A DNA stretch of 39,177 nucleotides from Triangularia verruculosa (Eukaryota > Ascomycota > Sordariomycetes > Sordariales > Podosporaceae): contig MU864073.1 in assembly GCA_033296885.1 (NCBI GenBank), positions 1 to 39,177 of the forward strand, given 5' to 3'. Position numbers and translations under genes: made by a program. The first letter of the stretch is position 1, and each line of letters begins with the position of its first letter. The notes under the pieces were generated by a model. It was not told the DNA's origin. It ran no database searches and was given only the letters and a program-made list of their open reading frames with translations. This document shows, in pieces, positions 1 to 10,614 of the stretch.

Positions 1-146
1 CTCTTTCTCTCCGGGGGGTTGGGTGTTTTCCTTTGTTTTTTTGTTTTTTTTGTGACCCCCATTGCATCCGAAAAAAATCCACCCCCCCCCCCCCCCCCCA
101 CCAAAAGTACTTCCCCCTCCCCCCCCCCCCACACACACATACTTGT
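1..146. other. 3' flank of the transcription factor gene with poly-C tracts
   Basis: This is the stretch beyond the stop codon of the minus-strand regulator at 147-1386, presumably its 3' UTR. It holds two long C runs (82-99 and about 119-130) and a short CA run at 130-138. Homopolymers this long are hard to call, so their lengths should not be trusted. No gene is seen. Confidence 0.6.
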
Positions 147-1386
147 TCACATCCTCAACCCATCATCCCCACCGTACACCCCCCCGTACATCATCGCCTC
201 CCCCATACCCCCCAAAAGCGTGACATCCGGATTCGCGGCGCAAGCCAGCACCCCGTTCCCCTTCATTGAGCCCACTCCAAACGCCGATTCAAGCAGATTC
301 TGATTGAGCATGTCCATGTCCAGCGGATACCCGCCGGAGCTCAAGTACTGAGGTTGCGAAGTAAAGTCCAGAGCGTCCATAACAGCTGTTGATGAGGTCC
401 TTGCCGCGCTGAGCCAGTTCAGACTGGTGGGTATACTTCCCGCCGTAGTCGGCGATTGCGTCGGGAATCTGCCGTCCACCGAGGGCGTTGGACAGGCCGA
501 CATGTCGAAATCGTGATAGGACAGGCTGGCGGGTGACATGGTGATCGCCGAGGTTGCCCCCGTGGTGGTGCCAAAGGCCGCTTTCCTGTAGTTGTCCATG
601 CTTGACTCGAAATCGGAGTGATCGAGCTCCGGGGAGGAAGAGCTGGCCCGGTCGTCGGTTCGGGAATCCATCGTTTCTTGTCTGCTGTGGGTGTGTGTGT
701 GATTGACAGTCCCATTGCTGGATAACGGTGCGCCAATGGTCTCTCTTCGCTGCTGCTCTTCTAATTGCCTAGCGAGCTCTGTGAGGCCGGCCTCGTCTTC
801 AGGGAAAACCGCGTGAGGGGGGAGATCCATGTCTCCGCTGGGTCGTATACACCCGAGTTTGGAGGCAATGTTGTGAATCACTGGCTGACCTCTGTCGTTG
901 AGATCTGGCTCGCCGAGGTCCCATGTCTGGTGATTTCGGACCATAGCATAGAGCTTGTGGACTGTGGCGATGAGGGCAAACTGGGTGTTCTCGAGTACTT
1001 CTGCGTACCCTCGTGGTAGCTGCTTGTATTCGGTCTTCTTGCGGACTCCGGCGGTGCAGACAAGCCCGTCGTCTTTACACCTCTTGCAGGGAAACTCTCC
1101 ATCGCACTGAAAAGCGGCCTGTTAGCTAGCTGAAAAGATGAGGTTGGTAGGCAGTGATGCCCACCTTGGTCTTCTTCATTCTACACCTCTCGCAGGCCTT
1201 CCACACTCTCTTGTGCCTAGCGTCTCCATTGTGTGATGAGTGGGCGTCGTGGACGGGCGAGGGAGGGTGTCCATGATAGCTGGTGCGTTTTGATGTCCTG
1301 TGAACGGCCTTGACTGACTTGGAAGTGGTGTAGTGCCTCCTGTGGCCGAGGAAATCCTCATTGGGTGGTGTTGGTAAGCCTTCCAT
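147..1386 (-). CDS. Zn2Cys6 (C6 zinc cluster) transcription factor
   Basis: Predicted structure is complement(join(147..1106,1165..1386)), 393 residues. The 58-nt intron starts GTGGGC, has a GCTAAC branch site and ends TTTCAG; it interrupts the zinc cluster just before its third cysteine. The spliced cluster has Cys65, 68, 75, 81, 84 and 91, exactly the CX2CX6CX5CX2CX6C pattern of fungal GAL4-type DNA-binding domains, so the protein should bind DNA in the nucleus through a Zn2 cluster. A basic linker (KKTEYKQLPRG) and a short helical stretch follow, then a long Ser/Thr/Pro-rich low-complexity tail with no visible fungal_trans middle domain. At about 390 residues it is short for the family. 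The ATG at 1386 opens the frame with MEGLPTPP. Targets are unknown. The domain call is firm; the specific role is not determined. Confidence 0.9.
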
Positions 1387-4300
1387 TGTGTGCTGAGTGT
1401 ATGTGGCGATGGCTTGCTGATGTCAAACTGTCAAGTCAAAGTTCGTGTCTTTCAGAACCGAAAAATGTGTCAAGACGATGGTGGCCAGAACAGGTCTTAT
1501 AACAGTGAGCTAGATCTAGAGGGGTGTGGGATTTAGAGATAATATATGAGAGCGAGGTGGTTTGCACGGACAAGCCAAGACTAGTGATCGAGAACGAAGA
1601 GGGGGGGAGTGGGTGCATAAGCAGCGAGCAGAGGGAAGGAAGGAGGAGAGCAAGGGATTAATAATGAACCATCGAGTATGAAGGGCTGCGCGGCCCTCTC
1701 TTAGCTATGAGCGAACTGACATGGATGACGGGTACATCAGGTATGCTGACAGGGTTCAAGGGGACCGACAGGGGCATAAGGAACATGGGGACTTGACTGG
1801 GGACTGGGGTCTGGGGACACAAGTACTTCTTGTCGCGAGGCGATGTCTGCAGGTCTCACGTACTCGTGAGTGTGTGTAGTGTACTGGCAAAGCCCACGCG
1901 CTTGGTACCTTTTCCTGGACGTTAGTACAGTACCTTGCCTGTATGAATCACTTTTTGCGGCGTTCGTCCAAGGGCGCATCGCATTTTGCGTATTTGGTGG
2001 TGGGTGGGTGTGGGGTGATTTGATGTGGTTGAAACGGTGTTTGGACGGTCAACGGTCGGTCTCTTGGTTATTCCCGAGAGCGCGCAAATTTCATGATGCT
2101 TCTACTCGAGTAGAAAAAGACTGTGGACACCAGCTTCGATGCCCTGAAAACATCTTTCTTGTCGTCAAAGAATCTCTACGCCCACCATCGCTTCTACTTC
2201 CTTCGTGCGTCGATCTTTGCTTGGTTCTCAACATCACTCCTCTGTCTGGCCAGGGGTATTTGATCCGCTGCTGTCCGAGGCTCGATTCGTCAGAATGTGG
2301 TAAAATCAAGAACAGGAAATGAAAGAAAGTGGAAAGCAGGGCGACAAGGTAGATCCCGACGTGGAGACGATGTGTAGACAAGTTTGGAGGCGCTTGTTCG
2401 CGATCAGAAAAAACCAGGATGATCAAGATCGGAGACAATGCGGGATGTTTCCGACCAGTCTGTTCCGTGGCCGAAATCCGACCGAACTGGGGAATATCCA
2501 TCCGTTGGAAAGGTGAAAACGATATCGAAATGAATCCTGTGGCCCTCGTCTTTGTGCCTGGTAGCGATTTGCAAAATAATTGCCTCTTGTGTGTCTGACA
2601 TGCCTCGTGGTGTTCGAGATAGGAATCGTTGGTGATGTTGGTGGTGAGTGGCTTGCCCTAGCGACTACGGATGGTGGGGGTTCTGTTTCGCTGTCTCGGT
2701 ACGGGTGGGGCCTTTTTCATCTTGTCCCCCAGAGCTCGTGCATGCCAAAGGCCGACCTCCGAGTCCTCACATTGTGTGCATCTCCCACATGGCAGCGAGG
2801 GACTGTTCTTGACTCGACTAGAATGGGCCCTGCAAGACCCGAAACTCCTCCACCAGAGTGATGCCCTTTCTGGCAAGCATCAGGCCCTTTGATTGCACGA
2901 GAACCAGTCGGATCGGTGTTGACAGTCCAACGCTCGCCGAATCCCGATTGGAACAATGTTTTGTTACCAAACAACGGTTTTGTGCCTTGCTGACCAAGCC
3001 ATCACAGAAGGTACGTAGTCATCAAGTACGTAAAAAACAGGCAAAATCATCAGTCTCTTGGATCGATGATGCCCCTGTCCGAAAACCCTTCAATTGTATG
3101 CTCATGGGTCCGCTGAAAGTCCTTGGCATATCCTGCGTATCCATTTGTTCAGGTCCGTCTCCGTCTGAAAATGCCGAGAGTGTTCGGCGGCCAACCCAAG
3201 GTCCAAGCATCGCCTTTGAAGGATCATTGCGGAGAGCTCAGCTTCGGCGAAGCAGAACATAAGGCAGCCTACTATTTCGGGAGCACTGGTTACCATAAAC
3301 TGGGGCCGTTACTTATCATTGGGCTGTCCGGCATGTTGACATTCCTCGGCCGAATCCTTGGCCCTTTGGGATACCAGTATCGGAAGGAGACAACATCGCA
3401 TCGTAGCGTCGTACGACATTTGCCGTTTTCGTTGGTCAGACCAAGACATACTGTTCACACCGCCGAGGTGGCCTCCCATTCGCCATCATTAGGGACAGCG
3501 TTGCAGTTGCTGACGCCTGTCACAAGCGGTCACACGGTGTAGCAGCACCGAGGCTGCTGGAAATGATAATGTCTTGCCTCGTCCTGGGCTAGACCTCACT
3601 GATATATTCCTAGCGCACGGCATTCCAGTCATTGGGTAGGGTACCCAACCATAAAACTAGCGGCGACGATAACAACATCGTGATATCTCTGATCCCCGTC
3701 CCCCGGATCCTGGGCCAGGCGCGGTTCGCCACAGCCCTGTCGACATTACATTGTCCTCCGTGTGAGCATGCTGCCCTTGTATCTCCAACCCAGGGGCACG
3801 AGTGGACGGGCCTTGGCAATTGCTTGATTCTTTCTAGAATATGGCCGGAGAAACTGCGACCTCGGTCGGGCTTCAGTCCAGCACTAAATCTGCGCATTAT
3901 GGGGATCAGCGGAACTACGCTACGGTGCATTGAACTGTACGGTCAACAGCACTTGCTCGTTCGTAATTGGTTTTGTAAACGTGAGTGGTTTTGGGTCTTG
4001 GTGCAATATGAGCTTAGGTGAGGGGTAAATGTAATGTGCTCAAAGGGGTACCCTGTGGTCGAGGTGGCTGGCGTCTGTTCTGTTCGCACTCGAGTGCGAG
4101 GCGGTAAGGTAGCGGCATGAGTCAGCCCGCCAGGGCCAAACCATTTTGCCGGCGCTGTGAAACGTCAAGATGGTATTCTCCGGTTGGCACATCCGAGAGT
4201 TTGGGATGCCGATGCAACAACGGTTGTCCTACACAGGCTGTCTTGATCTGCTTCCGCTATGGGCACTGATAGCGATTCAAGACATGAGAAGTGCATCTGT

Positions 4301-5427
4301 GCAACCTGGCAACGAAACAAGATGTTCGAGCTCCTCATATCGTCATTGTCGTTAGTAGGAGAGAGCTGATTTTGGCTTCTCCATGTTTGGTGCCGAAGAG
4401 CGAGACTTTGCCGAGCCTGGAAGCTGTTATCGAGTGGGGAATTTGAATCCGTGGCGTGATCATCCCTGAAGAGCGAACCAGCGAAAAACTGGAGACGACA
4501 TCGACGAGTGATTCGGGTGATTAAGTTGAAGATCGTGTTAGGTGTATAGTGTAGGACTCATCCGTCGCAGCGATAATCATGAAGAGCATGCGTTTGGCTA
4601 CGACGTTGATGACAGTCGATGGCGTTGAAGTGATGGGATTGCCAGAGAAAATCTCGAATTATGAGTCGAACCGTTCACAATCTTCGGAGCTGGGGCCGAA
4701 AGTGTCAAACTTCTTTCGCGTCGACTTGACGTCATCCCGTCTTGGTGGTCGCTGCGCCCTAGCGCCGGTAACGCTTGGCTGCAGCAATGCCGGACCCACA
4801 GTACCTAAAAAGCCAAGCATAGGTTGTCCGTCTGAACAATCCTCTTTGCCATCTTCAACCACAGCAGCTTCGGTACACCCGAGACAGCGAGTTTCAGCCC
4901 CTCAATATCCAAAGGCAGCAAGAGTGCATTCCACAGGTCATTTGACAACAAGACGTTTTGCCAAGCGATATGTGAGTAAGACTCCCGTGTCTCCCGTCTT
5001 GCCGTTTCTTGGCAAGGAACATCGTCTGGGGGTTATCTACACCTTAATACTGTGATATTGTTGTCTTAATGGCCGCCAAGCTCATATGCTTCTCCGGAAA
5101 GCGTCCAATTGGGAACATCATTCCAGTCCGAGGCCGCTTTGCCGGATCCAAGCATGTCAGCCAGCCATCAGTCTCCCATAATGCAGGGAGATGTGAGATC
5201 TAACACAGTCCGTACCGATCTCGATATGCTTCATTACGAGACATATCTCCTCCACGTGTCACTCTTAAAAGAATAGGCTGCCTCATTTTTGTCCTCGGCA
5301 TCGCTGGTCTTGTTGTTAACCTTCGCCGCCTACTCTCAGCTCCCAATATCCAAGCCAGCCAAGTGCTTTCCGGGGAAGATCTAAGACAACCCTCAAACTA
5401 TCATCTTTAAAACCACCCCTGTTCATA
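1387..5427. other. Long intergenic region upstream of the regulator, no recognised gene
   Basis: About 4 kb with near-even base composition. It contains several open frames of 60-160 codons on both strands, but none has a recognisable domain, consistent codon bias or convincing splice partners. The longest ATG-started one (4579-5055, 158 codons) has no similarity I recognise. The part nearest 1387 must hold the promoter and leader of the zinc cluster gene; long upstream regions are common for fungal transcription factors. No repeat or RNA gene was identified before the element at 5428. Confidence 0.5.
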
Positions 5428-5661
5428 CAATACTGACCTGGTTTGTTTGTCTAGCGCGGTACGGCCAAGACCATTATCGCTAGTCAGGTAATTATTCTTC
5501 CACCACGTGGAAAAAGGAATTTAGAAAAGACCCCGGAAGTAAAAGAGAGCGGAGACTTTACCTTAGATCTTAGTATCTCGGTAGGATTTCTTAGTAGTTA
5601 AAACCTCCTTATAAATATCTACTAGAGGTACACGCTAGACAAACAAACCAGGTCAATACTG
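5428..5661. mobile_element. MITE-like element with terminal inverted repeats and TA target duplication
   Basis: The ends form terminal inverted repeats of about 30 bp: left arm 5428-5458, right arm 5631-5661. The inner 23 bp (5434-5456 against 5633-5655) match perfectly; the few outer mismatches are transitions. The right end read inward starts CAGTATTGACCTGG. The element is flanked on both sides by TA (5426-5427 and 5662-5663), the target duplication expected for Tc1/mariner/pogo (Fot1-like) transposases. The 172-bp interior is AT-rich and has no open frame, so this is a non-autonomous element that a pogo or mariner transposase could have mobilised in trans. The transposase source is not in this window. 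The family assignment is inference from the TA duplication and the CAGT end. Confidence 0.8.
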
Positions 5662-6022
5662 TAGGTATCTTAACTTCGGGAAGTACCTCTGTCGGATCTG
5701 GAATATCGGAGCTCTCAGCCGAACTTGTCAGATTCGCAGGTCTGAGATAGAAACCAAGCACCCATCCTTGAAATCACACCCATCTCCATGTGTGTTAGCT
5801 CACACCCGCCACTCCTCAGCATTGATGGCCCTCAGCCGAGTCTATCAAATTCAATACACCTCCCAATTCTCTCTCAACTCCACGCTGCTTCACCATCACC
5901 ACTATCAACCCTAACATAACCCATACCGACAAGGACCACCCTTACTCACACCCCTCCAAACAAACTCCGTTTCCTCGCACACAAAATCCCAGACTTGAGA
6001 AGCATCACAACAAAACAAAACA
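5662..6022. other. Intergenic flank upstream of tRNA-Leu
   Basis: About 360 bp between the MITE-like element and the tRNA gene. It is C/A-rich toward its right end, with no open frame worth reporting. An A-rich, C-punctuated stretch (about 6008-6022) lies directly before the tRNA 5' end. Confidence 0.5.
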
Positions 6023-6156
6023 GGCAAGGTGGCCGAGCGGTCCAAGGCGCCACGTTAAGGGTCCTCCTTAATCCACGCCCATGTGTTGTTTCTCCCCAGC
6101 AACACGAGAGTTCCGTGGTCTCGAAAGGGGCGTGAGTTCGAATCTCATCCTTATCA
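6023..6156 (+). tRNA. tRNA-Leu(AAG) with a 52-nt intron
   Basis: All cloverleaf arms can be drawn. The acceptor strands are 6023-6029 and 6149-6155 with discriminator A at 6156. The D arm is GCC/GGC at 6032-6048, and the anticodon stem is CCACG/CGTGG (6050-6054 with 6114-6118). A long class II variable arm follows at about 6119-6131, then a T stem-loop with TTCGAAT. The anticodon AAG is at 6057-6059. The intron is 6061-6112, right after position 37, the standard nuclear tRNA intron site, and it contains CCTTAA, which can pair with the anticodon-loop TTAAGG as in intron-containing pre-tRNAs. The third acceptor pair is C x A (6025 with 6153), a mismatch that a single G-to-A change would explain. 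The gene should decode CUU and, by wobble, CUC leucine codons. Confidence 0.92.
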
Positions 6157-6164
6157 ATTTGGCC

Positions 6165-6168
6165 TTTT
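6165..6168 (+). terminator. RNA polymerase III terminator of tRNA-Leu
   Basis: A TTTT run begins 9 nt after the tRNA discriminator base, the usual minimal Pol III termination signal. A TTT and other T-rich sequence follow. Confidence 0.6.
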
Positions 6169-6578
6169 GTTTCATTGTTACTTCACACACATTGGGAGTA
6201 ATTTCACCAGAGCCACATATCTTTCTTTTGTATCTTTGGCGTAGTTGTGTACACGATCAAGGTTGTTTCATGACCCGTGGTGGAGATGTGTTGCGTGTGA
6301 AATGAAGACGGGACTTAAGTGTATTGATAGTAGCTAGAGAGTATCTTGAAATTTCAAGTAAGGGCAAACCCCCGGGCCAATTTCAAAGAAGCTAAAATCC
6401 AATGGCATAACAAAAATGTAGAAAAAAAGAAAAGACTTGTATAGTGAAAAATAGATGAATGGTATAGCAAGGAAATCGACCAAAGGCATATAAGACGAAA
6501 AGTAAGAGACCATAGATTCCAAACGTAAACCTCACCCAAGCATCATCATTCTACTGTCCAATACTTCGAGAATTCCCT
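6169..6578. other. Intergenic, 3' flank of the annexin-like gene
   Basis: About 400 bp between the tRNA and the stop codon of the minus-strand annexin-like gene. It is AT-rich near 6400-6480, as expected for a 3' UTR and polyadenylation region on the minus strand. No gene is seen. Confidence 0.5.
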
Positions 6579-8664
6579 TCACTTCCTGTGAATATCAACC
6601 CTCGCGATAACCTTCTCAGCATCCGGCATCCTCGTGACGCACAAGGCCCTGCAAAAGGCACCCCATTCATCCTTGGTCCCCTCCTTGACAGCATCGCTCA
6701 AGTCCTGGCCATACTGCTCCCTAAACGCTCGCTTGACTTGCTGCATGTGGTTCACATCCCAGTGGTACCTCACCAGCCTCGAAATCAACAGTTCCTTCCT
6801 CAGCTCGTCCTTCTTCGACGCCTTGAGCGCGTGCTGAAGAAGCATGGCATCTCTCATCGGCTTGTTGATCACCCCATTCAAAATATGCGCCAGTACCTCG
6901 CCCTATCATCAATGTCAGTATATCCTCTTCCACTCACTTCGGAAATAGTGAAGAAGAAAAAAAACTCACCACAAGATTCCCACTCTTCCTCAACGCATCC
7001 TTGGCGAAATTGCCTCCTCTGCTGACATCCCTATACACCCTCATCACCTCCCTCAAGTGCTCCTCCCCCCTCCCAATCACAATTTCCAACATTTTACTTT
7101 CGCCCCCTTTCTCGCTCTTGACTGCCTTGTACAGATCCCTCACATCCTGCTCCACCAAGTCAGGATCAATCCTCCACCTCCTCTCCCTCGAATCCCAGAC
7201 GTCCTCCGCCCTCTTCTCCTCCAGCACCATCAGCACCGCCTTCTTGAATTTATCCTCCCTCAGTTCCGTCCTCATCGCCCTCGTCAGGCTGTTCCCGTAC
7301 TTCTTATCACTGAACCCGTCTTTGATCAGCCTAATTTCCTCGTTTGACCTCCCCATCAGCGATTCAATCAGCAGCTCCCGCCGCGTCTTGTCGCCGTGGT
7401 ACCAAAAGTTTGCCCAGTACGATTCACTCTCCCAACGGCCCAGGGCGGTGGCGTAGCAAGCCTTCATCAGGTTGGGATCCTCGTCCTTTAGCCTGGCGCG
7501 GATGTGTTTGGCGATGTTGACCCCCTTTTTCTCTACGCCTGTTTTGACCAGTCGCTTGTACTCCTGTCGCAAATCCATGATTTGCTCGTGGGTCATGCCA
7601 GGGAGGATTTCAATGAGTGGTTCCGTCTCTGGCGGTCGACGGTCACCCTTTAGGGCTTTGGCCAGACGAGCAGCGTCGTCGACGGGGTCGTGGAAGCGGG
7701 CACGGCGCTTCTTCTTCTTTTCGGATTCGGAGTCGGACCCGAGCGGAGAGAGCGCCTCGAGGATGTGGTGTCCCGGAGAGGACGGCATCAAGAGGGGCGA
7801 GGGCATAGGGGACATGGACTGGTAGGTTCCATGGTAAGCTTCTAGCAGCGGTGAAGGGGGAGCTGAGGAAAGGGATAGGCTGTGATGGGGGCTGTGGACC
7901 GACAAGGTTGACATGCGGTTAGTTGGGGGGAGCGGGGAGGACGTCCTCTTCATGGCAGACCTCAGAGGAGATGATGGGCCAGGACTGGGAGAGCGGCCAG
8001 GGCGAGGGGCGGGTTCTAGTGAACTGCCGTAACGGTCTGTCTTGGGGACTGATCCGTATTCGTAAGGCCTGGGCTGGGCATAGCTGAACGATGGTGCCGA
8101 TGCTGAGGGGTTCGGTATCGGGATGGGAATGGACTGAGAAACCGGAGCGTCGTACTTCGATGCCCCTGGTAGCTTGCCATACGCGAGATCGTCTTGGAGC
8201 TTCTCCTTCTTCTCCCGGCGACGGCGTTCCTTGTCGGAGTCTCTCCCGAAAGAATCACGAGAGTCCCTGGGCGAGGAGGGCTCAGCAGTCCTGATCTCAG
8301 GTGGATACCTCCGTCTCTGGCTGTCGCTGTCCGAGTCCCGATCACGGTCTCCTCTTCTGCCGCCGTACCGACCGTAGTCCTCTGGCGGTAGGTCGTAGAT
8401 GTGACCTTGTCCTTGAAGGTTCACCACCGAGGGCGGTCGCGCGCCATAAAAGTCCTCGTCGGCGGCTGAACCCCACTGAGAGAGGCGCTCATATTCGCTG
8501 TATGCGGTTACTGTAGAGGGGGTGAAACCACGGTCGGTTGAGCTGTAGGGTGACGCTTCCACGATATTCGGATTCCGGCCCCGGCTTCGGTCTCGGTCCT
8601 CCGCAGGACGGCCCGGGGAACGGGACCGGGCACGTCTGCCGCCGTCGTCAACCTGCAGAGACAT
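6579..8664 (-). CDS. Annexin-like protein with long disordered N-terminus (fungal C4 type)
   Basis: Predicted structure is complement(join(6579..6902,6970..8664)), 672 residues. The 67-nt intron starts GTGAGT and ends GATAG; without it the last annexin repeat would be lost. Residues 1-325 are low complexity: RS/RD-rich, then SP-rich, then a basic KKKKRRAR patch. From about 329 four annexin-type helical repeats follow: about 329-405, 425-490, 503-590 and 595-670. Repeat 1 has the typical pattern ALKG..TEPLIEIL..MTHEQI..LRQEYKRL. Annexins bind acidic phospholipids, usually with calcium held by GxGT loops. Those loops are not recognisable here (for example KGDRRPP in repeat 1), so calcium-dependent binding is doubtful. 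Known fungal annexin C4 proteins have the same long extension. The ATG at 8664 starts MSLQVDD and precedes continuous low-complexity coding sequence. Confidence 0.88.
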
Positions 8665-9952
8665 TTGGGTCTGGCTATTGCGGGAAATAAGCTCGCGCGG
8701 CTAGCTTGCAGCTGGCTGTGAGATGCCGGGTTTGAGCTTCCACACGGCAAAACTGTTTGTTGACTCGGAGTTCGGATGAGACCCAAAAATGCGGGGTGGG
8801 CTAATCGTTGTCAAACGCAGCGCCCGCTGTTGTTGGGGTGGTAAATGTCTTGGCGTCAAATATGCCGTTCCAGCAAAGTCGGTTTTTTTGCTGTGTATGC
8901 AGAGGGGGAAACCAAGAGCTTTTTAATATGAAGAAGAGAGAGTAAATTTGACCGGGGACGGTTGGCGACAGATAAAGACCAGGAAGGAAGGCTGAAGGCC
9001 TGAGGCAAGGCATGGATATCCAGGGAGGGGGTTTGTGCTGAGTTGGTCTTTTGGGATCACTCGTGATTGGGCTGAAGAGGCTGGGCTGCATGAGAGTCCC
9101 GTAAGCCATGAAACATCTGTGGGCATTTACCACGCCGCTCTCTGCATCCTGGATGAGAATCTCGATGTCTTATTCGCCGATGTACTCGTTTGTAATCTTA
9201 GCTCTCACACCCCGCATTCGCGAGCTCGACTTATGCAATCAACGCTGTGTCTACACCAGAAACACTCACGAGCCGCATGCCGATGTGGCTTGTGATCACA
9301 GTGAACAACCTCAAACAGCAAGTCGCGGGGGCTTGGCGATGGAATACTTGGCATCACGGGATGGGGAATGGCATCTCTTGGCTCGGTCGGGACTCCCGAA
9401 CCCCGCATTTCCGGCGCCGATAACGCTAGGGCGGACCCCGGGGCGGCCGGACACAGCCCCGATTCCTTCTTGGCATAGATATCGAAGCAGGACTAAACGT
9501 CATAATAGATGTGATATAAATCATTCTCTTACCAGACACCTATATTGGTGAAGGAAACATGAAAGATGAATGTGCTGGGCTGAGTGTGTGGAACTGTTGT
9601 GAGACTCTCTGGGGCTCACATCGGCCCATTGCTGCGTGACCAACACCGAAAGGCACACGTGCTCCATTGCTGTTGTACGGAAATCTTGTATTTCCATCGG
9701 TGTGTAAGCGCGAGATATGTGAGGGAACCTATAAGATGAAGTATATTGAGATTTGTAAGTTATTTCAGGTAAGCAAGCTTCCTCTCGCTTGCCTGAACGC
9801 GGTGACAAAACAAGACACCCTGGTGCTCCGATCACCATAATCTTTGACTCATCAATGATGAGCCCAGTGTGCGAATTGGGGGAAATACTGCGTCGACTTT
9901 TACCAGAACGGATATCCATACAGCGCAACTTCGTACCATGCTTTATCGACCA
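8665..9952. other. Intergenic between two minus-strand genes
   Basis: About 1.3 kb holding the promoter and leader of the annexin-like gene (right of 8664) and the 3' flank of the small membrane-protein gene ending at 9953. Open frames here are short and unconvincing. No repeat, tRNA or conserved coding segment was recognised. Confidence 0.5.
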
Positions 9953-10614
9953 TCACAGCAAGCTCTTCTTCTCATCTGACATATCCTGGGCCGGCGTCGG
10001 AGTAGGATCTGACTGAATAGAGCACACCTCTCGAACTGGACTCTCATCTAACCGAATTTCACCTCGTTCTTGTCTACCGTGTATCAGTTAGTGAAGCTCC
10101 TTGAATTCCCTCCATCAGTCAGGCCTCACCTTCTCATGTAGCTCCCCCAAGTCTCAACCATTATCACCACCAAAAGAAACGATGTCGCCAAATAAATGAT
10201 GAGCATATCGTTGTTCTCGCGCATTATCCTCCCCTGGCGGCACGGCATTCCTGGACGCGCGAACGTAGACAATGTGATATCAACCTCGGTCTCGGTAACT
10301 TCCAGCAGGTCTTCATCGCCCAGTGCTATGACCGGTGCGTCCATGTCATCCTCTGACCATAGCTCCGCGGGTCGATGTTTTGTGAGTGGCCGCAGTTGTG
10401 GTGAACCGACTTCTATTGGTGTCTGCGCAGATCCGTCTTGACTCCTCTCCGAGATGACACTGGACAGCTCGCTTGACCGAGACTGGAGGACAGTGACCAC
10501 CCCATTGACAGCATCCGAGAAGACCTCCAAGCGCTCCTTTAACACAACAGGCACAGGTGAGCATGTTGCCAAATGCGCAAGGCCGAGCGCAATGTAAATC
10601 CCGGACCACCTCAT
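9953..10614 (-). CDS. Small single-pass (type I) membrane protein, unknown function
   Basis: Predicted structure is complement(join(9953..10073,10130..10614)), 201 residues. I chose the ATG at 10614 because it begins a clear signal peptide (hydrophobic core IYIALGLAHLATC, likely cleavage around Cys18-Pro22). An upstream in-frame start at 10776 would bury that signal. The ectodomain is about 110 residues, acidic near its end, with one Cys at 125. A transmembrane helix spans about 137-153 and is followed by Arg residues (positive-inside). An intron then starts GTGAGG and ends GGTAG, with a CACTAAC branch site. Without splicing the frame stops in the donor; with it the frame stays open for a 39-residue charged tail ending KKSLL. 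I recognise no family. A surface or secretory-pathway receptor-like or adaptor role is only a guess from topology. Confidence 0.62.

Noticed and set aside
3123..3542. 139-codon frame with a hydrophobic stretch
   Set aside because: It starts at TTG; the first ATG leaves 123 codons with no recognised family. Antisense frames of similar length overlap it.
4579..5055. 158-codon ATG-started frame on the plus strand
   Set aside because: No recognisable motif or codon bias, no splice partners, and similar-sized open frames occur on both strands nearby.
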